Assembly: GCA_964517145.1 (NCBI GenBank)
Contig: CAZFBN010000004.1
Coordinates: forward strand, 21,370-85,369
Direction: 5' to 3'
DNA from: JADJNW01 sp964517145
Lineage (GTDB): Bacteria > Bacteroidota > Bacteroidia > Chitinophagales > Saprospiraceae
Length of the DNA stretch: 64,000 bases
The stretch's first letter is position 1. Each line of letters begins with the position of its first letter. Position numbers and translations under genes: made by a program. Shown here piece after piece: positions 15,621-23,701 of this stretch. The notes below the pieces were generated by a model. That model worked only from the letters and a program-made list of their open reading frames with translations. It was not told the DNA's origin and searched no databases.

Positions 15621-17522
15621 ATGGCATCCGATAACAATCGCAACCGACAAATTACGATTCAACTGGTTTTTGTGCTGGCGTCCCTGCTGCTGATAGGCAA
15701 AGCCATGCAATTACAGTTGCTTGATGGCTCGTATCGCGCCAATGCGGATGCGACTGCCATTCAGGAATATACAATTTATCCTGCACGCGGGCTTATTTAT
15801 GATCGCGAAGGCAAGTTACTGATTTACAATACCCCTTCTTACGACATCATGTTGACGTATAAGCAGGTGGATTGGACGAAATTTGACACAACCAAATTTT
15901 GTTCGCTGCTTGGCATTTCAAAAGAATATTTCATTCACAATTCTCAGCGCAATTGGGAAGATGAACGGTATTCCAAAGCAGTGCCTTTTCCGTTTATGAG
16001 CAAAGTGTCGCCTGATTTTTGTGCGCGTTTTCAAGAAAGTTTGTACGAATTTCCGGGTTTTTTCATTCAGTTGCGTCACGCGCGGGGGTATCCGCATCAC
16101 AATGCAGCGCATTTGCTGGGTTATATTCGCGAAGTAAATCCTGATGAAATCCTTAAAAATAAAAGCAAAGACGAGGGAAAGGATTTGTATCAAATGGGCG
16201 ATTACATCGGTGCTAGCGGTATTGAAAAATTTTATGAAAAAGCGCTGAGTGGCAAAAAAGGCATGAAGCTGATGCTCAAGGACAACCTGGGGCGGGAAAT
16301 GGGGCGTCACGAAGATGGAAAATTTGACACGCCGCCTGTTTCGGGTGCGAATATCAAAACCACGATTGATCTTGATTTGCAAGCGTATGGCGAGTGGCTG
16401 ATGCAAAATAAAATTGGGGGTATTGTTGCCATTGAACCTAAAACAGGCGAAGTGCTGGCGATGGTGAGCGCGCCAACGTATGATCCTAATCTGCTGGCGC
16501 TCAACCAGAACAGAAGCAGGGAATTCTCCAGGTTATTAGCGGATTCTAATAAAGTTTTTCTCGACCGCTCTGTGCAAGCCATGTATCCGCCAGGCTCTTT
16601 GTTCAAGCCGATTGTAGCATTAATTGCCATGCAAGAAGGGGTTTTGGATCCGGATCGAACCATTGGCTGCCGGATGGGCTACTACGGCGGTGGCTTGCGC
16701 ACGGCTTGTCACGGACACCCTACTTGTACGAATGTGGCTATGGGCATTCAACACTCTTGCAATGCCTATTTTGTAACCGTTTTTCGGGACATGGTGGATA
16801 AATACGGCGCCCGAAATCCCCAAAAGGGCTTGAATGAGTTTAACACTTACTTAGCCAAATTTGGTTTAGGTGCGCCGCTTGGCATTGATTTTCCGAATGA
16901 AAAAGGAGGTTTCTATCCAACTTCTGACTATTACACCCGCATTTACAATCGCCAACAAGAAGGACAAAAATGGAATTCCAACTGGATTCGGTCGGTGGGC
17001 ATTGGGCAAGGTGAAATGTTGCTGACTACGTTGCAAATGGCAAATTTAGGTGCAATGATCGCAAACCGAGGCTTTTTTATCACGCCGCACCTTATCAAGG
17101 AGTACCAGTTGGAAACAGAAAATGGCATTGAAAATCAACCGCTTAAAGATGAATTTACCCAGCCCAAGCACGTTGGCATTGATTGGAAATATTTCACGCC
17201 GGTGGTGGACGGCATGCGGGGCGCTGTGACAGGTGGTACGGCGCGTGTCGCCAATTTGCCCGATATTGAAATTTGTGGTAAAACGGGTACTGCCGAAAAC
17301 CCTCATGGCAAGGATCATTCCATTTTTTACGGCTTTGCGCCAAAGGATGATCCGAAGATTGCCATTGCGGTGTACGTCGAAAATGCAGGCTTTGGCGCTA
17401 CGTATGCTGCGCCGATTGCCAGTTTGATGATTGAAAAATATTTGACAGACACGATTCGCACGGAGCGTAAATTCCTGGAAGACCGAGTGCTGAAGGCAAA
17501 CTTGATGTCGAGCAAGCCTTAA
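15621..17522 (+). CDS. mrdA: Penicillin-binding protein 2 (elongation transpeptidase)
   Basis: A 633-residue class B penicillin-binding protein with a short N-terminal membrane anchor (about 13-30), a dimerisation/pedestal domain, and a transpeptidase domain from about 260. The catalytic motifs are in order: SLFK in PPGSLFKP (about 318), SCN in GIQHSCNAYF (about 377), and KTG in CGKTGTAENP (about 553). It cross-links peptidoglycan in the elongasome with MreBCD. In many Bacteroidota rodA follows it directly. Here the next gene is a CapA-like protein, so the partner glycosyltransferase must be encoded elsewhere. Confidence 0.96.
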   Translation: MASDNNRNRQITIQLVFVLASLLLIGKAMQLQLLDGSYRANADATAIQEYTIYPARGLIYDREGKLLIYNTPSYDIMLTYKQVDWTKFDTTKFCSLLGISKEYFIHNSQRNWEDERYSKAVPFPFMSKVSPDFCARFQESLYEFPGFFIQLRHARGYPHHNAAHLLGYIREVNPDEILKNKSKDEGKDLYQMGDYIGASGIEKFYEKALSGKKGMKLMLKDNLGREMGRHEDGKFDTPPVSGANIKTTIDLDLQAYGEWLMQNKIGGIVAIEPKTGEVLAMVSAPTYDPNLLALNQNRSREFSRLLADSNKVFLDRSVQAMYPPGSLFKPIVALIAMQEGVLDPDRTIGCRMGYYGGGLRTACHGHPTCTNVAMGIQHSCNAYFVTVFRDMVDKYGARNPQKGLNEFNTYLAKFGLGAPLGIDFPNEKGGFYPTSDYYTRIYNRQQEGQKWNSNWIRSVGIGQGEMLLTTLQMANLGAMIANRGFFITPHLIKEYQLETENGIENQPLKDEFTQPKHVGIDWKYFTPVVDGMRGAVTGGTARVANLPDIEICGKTGTAENPHGKDHSIFYGFAPKDDPKIAIAVYVENAGFGATYAAPIASLMIEKYLTDTIRTERKFLEDRVLKANLMSSKP

Positions 17523-17573
17523 TATTACATTCCGAATAGGGCAATTTATAAGCAGTAGTAAAACTTTTTCTTA

Positions 17574-18749
17574 ATGCGTTTTTCTCTCTTTTTGATAATG
17601 TTGTGCCTGGGCGCGTGGCATGTTGTCAATGCTCAGGATATGCTTTCGCAAAATCCCTGGCAAATCAAATTGCTTTTTGTGGGCGACATCATGGGGCATG
17701 GTACGCAGATTGCTGCCGCTGAAGTTGAAAAAAATAAATCATACGATTACTCGCCTTGTTTTGAATATGTGGCACCCATTTTACAACAAGCGGATCTCGC
17801 CATCGGCAATTTAGAATTGACCTTACCTGGCAAGCCGCCTTACCAGGGCTATCCTCTTTTTCGTAGTCCCAAGGATTTGGCATTAGCCTTGCGCTACGCT
17901 GGATTTGACTTTTTGTTAACAGCCAACAATCATTCCAACGACAGTGGTTTGGAGGGTGTTTTGAATACCATCACTACCCTCGAAGCATATGGTTTTTACC
18001 AAACCGGCACTTTTAAAAATCAGGAAGCCCGCGATGCTTTTTATCCTTTGATTATTTACAAAAATAACTTTCGGCTGGCGTTTCTGAATTATACCTACGA
18101 TACCAATGGCATTCCAACACGAGCACCTTCCATTGTGAATGAAATCAAAGAAGCGCAGATTGAAAAAGACATGGCAGTGGCGCGACAATTGCAGCCGGAT
18201 GCGATCATAGTGGTGATGCACTGGGGCGACGAGTACCAATTGCAGGAAAATGCCAAGCAACGCGCTCTGGCACAAAAATTGGCAGACTGGGGGGCGGATT
18301 TAATCATCGGCGCTCACCCGCACGTGGTGCAACCAATTAAAACGATAACGACCCAATTGGCGGATAGTACAGCAAAAATAGTTCCAATCGCATATTCGCT
18401 GGGCAATTTCATTTCCGGGCAAGTCAAATTGCATACTGATGGCGGGTTGATGCTGGAAATCACTTTGCAAAAAGACCCGGCATCGGGCAAGGTTCAAATT
18501 CAAACACCGCAATACCTACCTGTTTGGCGCTGGGTACAGCGGCATGCCGATGGTAAAAAAACGTATCGTGCCGTGCCTATTGCTCCTTTTGAAACCGATG
18601 CCAGTGCCATTGGTATGAATGCGACCGACCATGCTGCCATGCTGCGCTACGCCCGCGCTACCCGCAAAAACCTGGAAAAATCGCAAGCCACCGAAAGAAA
18701 GCTCCCTTTGGATGAACTAAAGCTGCCGGTTGTGAATTCTTCTAATTGA
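17574..18749 (+). CDS. CapA family (poly-gamma-glutamate synthesis-type) metallophosphatase-like protein
   Basis: A 391-residue secreted protein with a signal peptide at 1-20 (ending VNAQD). The CapA-family pattern is clear: LLFVGDIMGHG near residue 33, GNLELTLPG near 80, NNHSNDSG near 122, MHWGDEYQ near 213 and GAHPHVVQPI near 242, forming the metal-binding site of a calcineurin-like fold. In other bacteria the family takes part in capsule poly-gamma-glutamate handling or acts as an envelope hydrolase. The other capsule genes (capB, capC) are absent. Its place 51 bp after mrdA suggests a wall-related role here; that is inference. Confidence 0.87.
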   Translation: MRFSLFLIMLCLGAWHVVNAQDMLSQNPWQIKLLFVGDIMGHGTQIAAAEVEKNKSYDYSPCFEYVAPILQQADLAIGNLELTLPGKPPYQGYPLFRSPKDLALALRYAGFDFLLTANNHSNDSGLEGVLNTITTLEAYGFYQTGTFKNQEARDAFYPLIIYKNNFRLAFLNYTYDTNGIPTRAPSIVNEIKEAQIEKDMAVARQLQPDAIIVVMHWGDEYQLQENAKQRALAQKLADWGADLIIGAHPHVVQPIKTITTQLADSTAKIVPIAYSLGNFISGQVKLHTDGGLMLEITLQKDPASGKVQIQTPQYLPVWRWVQRHADGKKTYRAVPIAPFETDASAIGMNATDHAAMLRYARATRKNLEKSQATERKLPLDELKLPVVNSSN

Positions 18750-18780
18750 TATTGCAAAAATCAACCATTCAACTAAAACT

Positions 18781-19281
18781 ATGATTGTCTCCGCCATTGC
18801 TGCTGTCTCGAAAAATGGAGTTATTGGAAAAAATAACGACGTGCCTTGGTATTTGCCAGCCGATTTAAAATATTTTAAGAATAAAACCCTGAATCATCAC
18901 GTCATCATGGGTCGTAAGACTTTACAATCCATTGTCAATCCTTTGCCAAAGCGCACCAATATTGTGCTCACACGCGATCCTTTTTTTATTGCCACCAACA
19001 TTATCGTTGCCCACACGATGGATGAAGCGCTGGATATTGCCGAGCAAAATGGAGAAGAGGAATGTTTCATTTTGGGGGGTGCCGAAATTTATGAATTGAG
19101 CTTGCCTTATTTGGATAAATTGTACCTGACGGAGGTTGACCTGGAAGTGCCAGGAGGGGAGGCGTTTTTTCCAGAAGTGGACTGGAAAGAATGGGAATTG
19201 ACGTCACAAGAACCACATCAACCAGATGATAAGAATGAATTTGCTTATAATTTTAAAGTGTATCAACGCAAAGAAGCATAA
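18781..19281 (+). CDS. folA: Dihydrofolate reductase
   Basis: A 166-residue NADPH-dependent enzyme that reduces dihydrofolate to tetrahydrofolate. Typical landmarks are IAAVSKNGVIGKNNDVPWYLPADL (in two parts, about 6-29) with the PW pair and the active-site Asp/Glu, VIMGRKTLQSI near 41, and ILGGAEIY near 97 for cofactor binding. Length is standard. thyA, a frequent neighbour, is not visible. It follows the CapA-like gene by 31 bp. Confidence 0.95.
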   Translation: MIVSAIAAVSKNGVIGKNNDVPWYLPADLKYFKNKTLNHHVIMGRKTLQSIVNPLPKRTNIVLTRDPFFIATNIIVAHTMDEALDIAEQNGEEECFILGGAEIYELSLPYLDKLYLTEVDLEVPGGEAFFPEVDWKEWELTSQEPHQPDDKNEFAYNFKVYQRKEA

Positions 19282-19325
19282 GCGACTAATACCAAAACAC
19301 ATTAACACCAAAATACTCATTCCCT

Positions 19326-20456
19326 TTGATTATCAATCGCCTTGCCGTTTCTACGTTCTTTTTTATCAATGGCTTCCTGTATGCCAACTGGATTTCCCGT
19401 TTGCCTGAAGTACAACAATTTTATGGGGTATCCAATTCATTACTAGGCACTTTACTGTTGTGCTCAGCATCGGGCGCCATTCTAGCCATGCCCTTTTCTG
19501 GATTGCTCACGGTGCGGTTTGGCAGCCGAACCCTTACCTCGGTGATGGGCATTACTTTTTGTCTGGCTATTCCTTTGTTGCCTCTTTTTACCAATTTATG
19601 GATTATTGCAGGGCTGTTTTTTTTGATCGGCATGCTTTCTGGGGCGCTGGATGTTTCGATGAATGGGCAAGCGGTGTATGTCGAGCGTAAGTTTGCAAAA
19701 CCCATCATGTCCTCTTTTCACGCGGTGTTCAGTATTGGCATGGCACTGGGAGCAGGTTCGGGCGCTTTGTTTGCTAAATTTGAAATTGGATTGTTTCCAC
19801 ATTTTCTCACAGGGGCTATTTTGTGCCTATTGTTGGTGCTGTGGGCTTCGTTCAATCTGGTTAACGAATCTAGCAGCGAAGCCGCCAATGCTGACGGAGG
19901 CAACGGGTTTCGGTTGCCCACCAAAGCCATTCTACCCCTTGGTATCATTGCTTTTTGCGGCATGACGGGCGAAGGCTCGATGGCGGATTGGTCTGCCATT
20001 TACATGAACAAAGTGGTGGGGATGGATGAGGCTTTTTCGGCGCTGGCGTTTGGCTCATTCTCTACCGCGATGACGATTGGGCGTATCTTTGGCGACTATT
20101 TCACGGCGCTTTTAGGAAAAGCCAACATGCTCTTGATGGATACTGCTGCTGCGATAGTAGGGCTGGGCATCATGCTGCTTTTTCCGAATCCATACGTGGT
20201 CATAATCGCACTTTTCGTCATTGGCTTAGGGCTGGCGACAGTAGTACCCATTATCTATTCTGCCGCTGGCAATACGCCAGGTGTTGCGCCGAGTGTGGGC
20301 ATTGCCATGGCAACAACAGTGGGGTACGCTGGTTTTTTTGTAGGTCCGCCTACCATTGGCTATCTCGCTGATGCGTTTTCGTTGCGGATTGGGTTACTAC
20401 TTAGTTTGATATTATTTGGACTGATGTTTTTTTTGGTAAGAAGGGTGAAAATTTAA
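19326..20456 (+). CDS. MFS transporter, fucose-permease/YbjJ-like
   Basis: A 376-residue polytopic membrane protein with 12 predicted helices. GALLFAKF-type loops, the N-terminal pattern FFINGFLYANWISRLPEVQQFYGVS (split here at about 12-36), and the motif-A-like LLTVRFGSRTLT fit the YbjJ/fucose permease branch of the major facilitator superfamily. The substrate is unknown. No ATG exists near the start; TTG at 19326 is the best in-frame initiator, since the hydrophobic N-terminal helix begins at once. The first in-frame ATG is about 55 residues in and would cut the first helix. Confidence 0.83.
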   Translation: MIINRLAVSTFFFINGFLYANWISRLPEVQQFYGVSNSLLGTLLLCSASGAILAMPFSGLLTVRFGSRTLTSVMGITFCLAIPLLPLFTNLWIIAGLFFLIGMLSGALDVSMNGQAVYVERKFAKPIMSSFHAVFSIGMALGAGSGALFAKFEIGLFPHFLTGAILCLLLVLWASFNLVNESSSEAANADGGNGFRLPTKAILPLGIIAFCGMTGEGSMADWSAIYMNKVVGMDEAFSALAFGSFSTAMTIGRIFGDYFTALLGKANMLLMDTAAAIVGLGIMLLFPNPYVVIIALFVIGLGLATVVPIIYSAAGNTPGVAPSVGIAMATTVGYAGFFVGPPTIGYLADAFSLRIGLLLSLILFGLMFFLVRRVKI

Positions 20457-20463
20457 GACACCT

Positions 20464-21546
20464 CTACCCATTCAAAAAATGCGCCACCAGCCGGTGAAAA
20501 TGATGCACTCCCTGCTCTTGTGTTGGAGAGAAGCGCCCAGCAGTATAAAATCTTGATTGTAAGCCTTTTTGCACACTTTCTACCACGGCTTCGTCTTCCA
20601 TTTCGGTTTGGTCAATGCGGTTGATTTCGCGATTGAAAGTAGTATTGCCAAAATAATAAGTGCGGAATCGAATACGGGTACGGTTGTGACTCAGCGGTTC
20701 TACTACATTGAGCGACAAGCCCCAGGGGTAGAAATTCAGCATTAAATTGGGGAAAAGCCAATAATAATACGCATAAATTTTTTGTCCATAATCCGGCGAG
20801 TCTTCTGGAATGTCAAAAATGGGCTGATCATCTTTGGCAATACCGAGTTGCAGGTTGCAATAGTCAAAAATTTCGTATTGATAATTTTTAAAATCCAATG
20901 CTTGATTCAATGCCGGATGCACAAATGGAATGTGAAAACCTTCCAGGTAATTGTCGCAATACAGCGCCCAATTGGCATTGACATAATAATCCTGCGAGCT
21001 TTCCGCATTAAAAACCAGGGTATCAAAAGGCATCCAACTCAAGCGCTCGCGAATGGGGCGGGTCATCTCCTCAAAACGCACCTTTGGATTCAAGGATACA
21101 AACAACATACCCAGCCATTCTTCAAAAGGCACCTGCGTCAAGTCATCGGTTTTACTCGGAAAATTCGCCACGGCTTCAAACTCTGGCATGCTTTTGTACG
21201 AACCATCCAATCGAAAACAGCGCCCGTGGTAGCCACAAGTGAGCATGCGATTTTGACCTGCCTGCTCTACAATAATTTTGCCTCGATGTGTGCAAACGTT
21301 TGACAGACAATGCGTTTTACCATCTTGATCTTTAGCAAAAACCAAAGGTTCGTCGAGTACCCCTTCCAGCAAATTGAGCGGACACACCTCCATCGGCTCC
21401 TGCACAATGCTGGCATCGGCAGCATACAACCACGTTGTTGCAAAAATTTTTTCTTTGACCTGTTCAAAAATAGCTGCACTTTTGTAAAACCAACCAGGCA
21501 GCGTAGCAGATTGGTGAATGTCGGTGTCAATGTGCAGGGTTTGCAT
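20464..21546 (-). CDS. Rieske [2Fe-2S] aromatic-ring-hydroxylating-type oxygenase, alpha subunit
   Basis: A 360-residue iron-sulfur oxygenase. The Rieske motif CTHRG ... CGYHG (about 81-104, CxH-x17-CxxH) binds the [2Fe-2S] cluster. The catalytic domain has DNYLEGFHIPFVHP near residue 195, whose two His residues and a later Asp would bind non-heme iron, and the bridging Asp/Glu is visible. Such enzymes hydroxylate or demethylate small organics such as aromatics, quaternary amines or choline relatives; the substrate here is unknown. A reductase is not adjacent. The start at 21546 is favoured over a longer frame because TATATTTG, a -7 promoter match, lies 20 bases before it at 21566-21573. Confidence 0.9.
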   Translation of the reverse strand: MQTLHIDTDIHQSATLPGWFYKSAAIFEQVKEKIFATTWLYAADASIVQEPMEVCPLNLLEGVLDEPLVFAKDQDGKTHCLSNVCTHRGKIIVEQAGQNRMLTCGYHGRCFRLDGSYKSMPEFEAVANFPSKTDDLTQVPFEEWLGMLFVSLNPKVRFEEMTRPIRERLSWMPFDTLVFNAESSQDYYVNANWALYCDNYLEGFHIPFVHPALNQALDFKNYQYEIFDYCNLQLGIAKDDQPIFDIPEDSPDYGQKIYAYYYWLFPNLMLNFYPWGLSLNVVEPLSHNRTRIRFRTYYFGNTTFNREINRIDQTEMEDEAVVESVQKGLQSRFYTAGRFSPTQEQGVHHFHRLVAHFLNG

Positions 21547-21565
21547 AGGTTTTAGGTATTTTTTA

Positions 21566-21573
21566 CAAATATA
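21566..21573 (-). promoter_or_regulatory. TAnnTTTG promoter element for the Rieske gene
   Basis: On the minus strand TATATTTG matches the Bacteroidota -7 consensus, 19 bases before the ATG at 21546, giving a very short leader and fixing the start. Confidence 0.5.
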
Positions 21574-21666
21574 AAGGGAAGGGCGATGGGGAGATAGCGG
21601 AATGAGCTGATCTTTTTGAAAAATTTTGAAAAGCCTTTTAAACCTTTGTTGCCATTTGCAGTCCAA

Positions 21667-22341
21667 ATGACAAAAGACGAACAAATGGTAATTGCTGGAT
21701 TGAATTACCTGGATTACAGCGAGCGGGCAATGGGAGCGTCCGTTTCCACAGAAATAAAAAAAGCTCCGGTACAACCCATGACAAACACGGCAGATGAGCA
21801 TTTACTGAGCCTCTTACAGCATGCCCAAACGGCAGAACGCGGCTTTCGTTTGTTGATGGAAACGTACCAGGAGCAACTGTACTGGGTGGTGCGCCGATTG
21901 GTGAATGACCATGAGGATGCAAATGATGTGTTGCAAAATTGTTTTATTAAAGTGTATCGCAGCCTCCACACGTTTGAAGGCAAATCGAAATTGTACACAT
22001 GGCTGTATCGCATTGCCACCAACGAAGCGATTACCTTTTTGAATCAAAAAAGTCGTAAAATGACTGCCTCTATCGAATCGGGCGAGCTGCCACTGGTGAA
22101 TACCTTGCAGGCGGATGCTTCGGTGAATGGAGATGAATTGCAGGCACAATTGCAAAAAGCACTTGAGCAACTGCCTGAAAAACAGCGCATTGTGTTTAAC
22201 ATGCGGTATTTTGATGAAATGCCCTACGAAGAAATGTCGGCAATACTCGACACCTCGGTAGGCGCTTTGAAGGCAAGTTATCACCATGCGGTGAAAAAAA
22301 TAGAAAATTATTTTCGGGAAGCTGAAATCGGAGAGCTATGA
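21667..22341 (+). CDS. RNA polymerase ECF-type sigma-70 factor
   Basis: A sigma factor of about 224 residues. Family homology runs from HLLSLLQHAQTAERGFRLLME to the end: region 2 with WVVRRLVNDHEDANDVLQNCF and FIKVYRSL, then TWLYRIATNEAITFLNQKSR, and region 4 with LPEKQRIVFNMRYFDEMPYEEMS. It guides RNA polymerase to a set of promoters, probably for envelope stress. The start is uncertain: ATG at 21667 is used, but ATG at 21778 would drop a 37-residue extension not seen in most relatives, and TTG at 21616 is also open. Its last codon overlaps the next start (ATGA), indicating coupling with the anti-sigma-like gene. Confidence 0.9.
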   Translation: MTKDEQMVIAGLNYLDYSERAMGASVSTEIKKAPVQPMTNTADEHLLSLLQHAQTAERGFRLLMETYQEQLYWVVRRLVNDHEDANDVLQNCFIKVYRSLHTFEGKSKLYTWLYRIATNEAITFLNQKSRKMTASIESGELPLVNTLQADASVNGDELQAQLQKALEQLPEKQRIVFNMRYFDEMPYEEMSAILDTSVGALKASYHHAVKKIENYFREAEIGEL

Positions 22342-22853
22342 AAAATCAAAATGACATTCAAAAAGAATTGCAGGAATTATCGCCCCTGCTCGCAAAATTA
22401 AAAGCGAAAGCACAAAAGCCAGAAGTGCCAGAAAATTATTTCCAGTCGCTGCCCAATCAGGTTTGGGAACAAATCAAACTGCAACCAGCGCCCCAGCGCC
22501 CGGTCGCTCCTCCGAATGCGTGGGAACGTTTGTTGAGTTACTTCCAGATGCTGCTCCAACCACGTGTAGCGGTGTCTTTGGCAACGTTTGTTATTTTGAT
22601 AACGGCAGGTGTTTATTTTTTAAACAATAATATGCCAACCACTGATAATCAAGATTTAACAGCAGAAGAAATTACAGCATATATCAATGACAATTTGTCT
22701 CAGTTTGATACCGAAATGCTAATGAACGCTACTTCGGACTTGTCGGATCACAGCATTCTGCCACAAAGTGAATTCAGCGAGGAAGAAATGAACCTGATGA
22801 TGGAAGAGATTATAAAAGATTTGGATACCAAAGCCCTGGAAGAAATGCTTTAA
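22338..22853 (+). CDS. Putative anti-sigma factor or sigma-linked membrane protein
   Basis: A 171-residue protein with a charged cytosolic N-terminal half (about 1-75), including a PENYFQSLPNQVWEQI segment common in Bacteroidota proteins encoded after ECF sigma genes. It then has one membrane helix at about 79-97 (VAVSLATFVILITAGVYFL) and an acidic periplasmic tail. The layout and the 4-base overlap with the sigma gene suggest it holds or senses that sigma factor. A zinc-binding HxxxCxxC motif is not seen, so it is not the classic ZAS type. Confidence 0.72.
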   Translation: MKNQNDIQKELQELSPLLAKLKAKAQKPEVPENYFQSLPNQVWEQIKLQPAPQRPVAPPNAWERLLSYFQMLLQPRVAVSLATFVILITAGVYFLNNNMPTTDNQDLTAEEITAYINDNLSQFDTEMLMNATSDLSDHSILPQSEFSEEEMNLMMEEIIKDLDTKALEEML

Positions 22854-22926
22854 TAAGCTAATGTTTTATGTATTAACCGGTTATACAGTTTTTTTTGGAA
22901 TTTGAGATAAGTTAAAATCAAGTGAA

Positions 22927-23397
22927 ATGAGAAAATGGTTTTTGGGTGTCCTGCTGCTATGCGCCCTTTCTATGGCAGCCTGGGCACAAGACGACGACGA
23001 CTTGCCCGCCGGACAGTCGGGCGAGCGCATACAAGCCATGCGTGTTGCTTTCATTACCGAACGGTTAAAATTGACCCCGGAAGAATCGCAAAAGTTTTGG
23101 CCCCTGTACAATGAATATGAAGCAGAACAGAAGAAAATTCGGCAGAAGTACAAATTTAATCAGAATTTTGCCACGATGACGGACGCAGAGGCAGAGCAAC
23201 TGCTGAGTGGCTCGCTGGAAATGGAGCAGCAATTGCTAAATTTGAAAAAAGACTACGTGCAGCGCATGCGCAAGGTGCTTCCGGTGCGAAAAATTGCGAT
23301 ACTCAATCGGGTAGAACGCGAGTTTAAAGAAGAATTATTAAAAAAGCTCCGCGAAATACAAATGCAAAGCCGACAACGGAGGTTGAATCGGAATTGA
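22927..23397 (+). CDS. Periplasmic Spy/CpxP-like stress protein
   Basis: A 156-residue secreted protein with a signal peptide ending AAWAQ near 20. The mature part is helical and highly charged. It has RLKLTPEESQKFWPLYNEY near 47-65, similar to the LTxxQ-type repeat of Spy/CpxP and to heavy-metal sensor CnrX-like proteins, with a second helical hairpin to the basic C-terminus. It probably acts as an envelope chaperone or sensor. It follows the sigma and anti-sigma-like genes by 73 bp on the same strand and closes with a strong terminator, so the trio appears to be one unit. Confidence 0.75.
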   Translation: MRKWFLGVLLLCALSMAAWAQDDDDLPAGQSGERIQAMRVAFITERLKLTPEESQKFWPLYNEYEAEQKKIRQKYKFNQNFATMTDAEAEQLLSGSLEMEQQLLNLKKDYVQRMRKVLPVRKIAILNRVEREFKEELLKKLREIQMQSRQRRLNRN

Positions 23398-23435
23398 GCG
23401 CCCATGCGATTAGGAAATCGAATTTAAAAAAAAAT

Positions 23436-23477
23436 GGTCTTTTAAGGTGTCAACTTTGAAAGACCGTTTTTGTTTTT
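23436..23477 (+). terminator. Terminator of the sigma/anti-sigma/Spy-like unit
   Basis: GGTCTTT (23436-23442) pairs with AAAGACC (23459-23465) and is followed by GTTTTTGTTTTT. It begins 39 bases after the Spy-like stop. The rest of the gap up to 23701 is AT-rich with no further feature that I can support. Confidence 0.75.
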
Positions 23478-23701
23478 GAATGGTGCTTATTCCTAAATAA
23501 TTTGATATGAATATTCATTAAATATATCATATTTTTTTAGATAAATAATTTGCTTAATTTATTAAAACACAATATCTTGTGATTTTTCTACCACTTCTTT
23601 TTATAAACCTACCGTTTCATTAATTACCCATTTCCTTTAGCATTTCATGCTAGGATGTTTGGATGCTTTTTCTTTAAATTTACCTACCTAATTGGAAAAA
23701 A

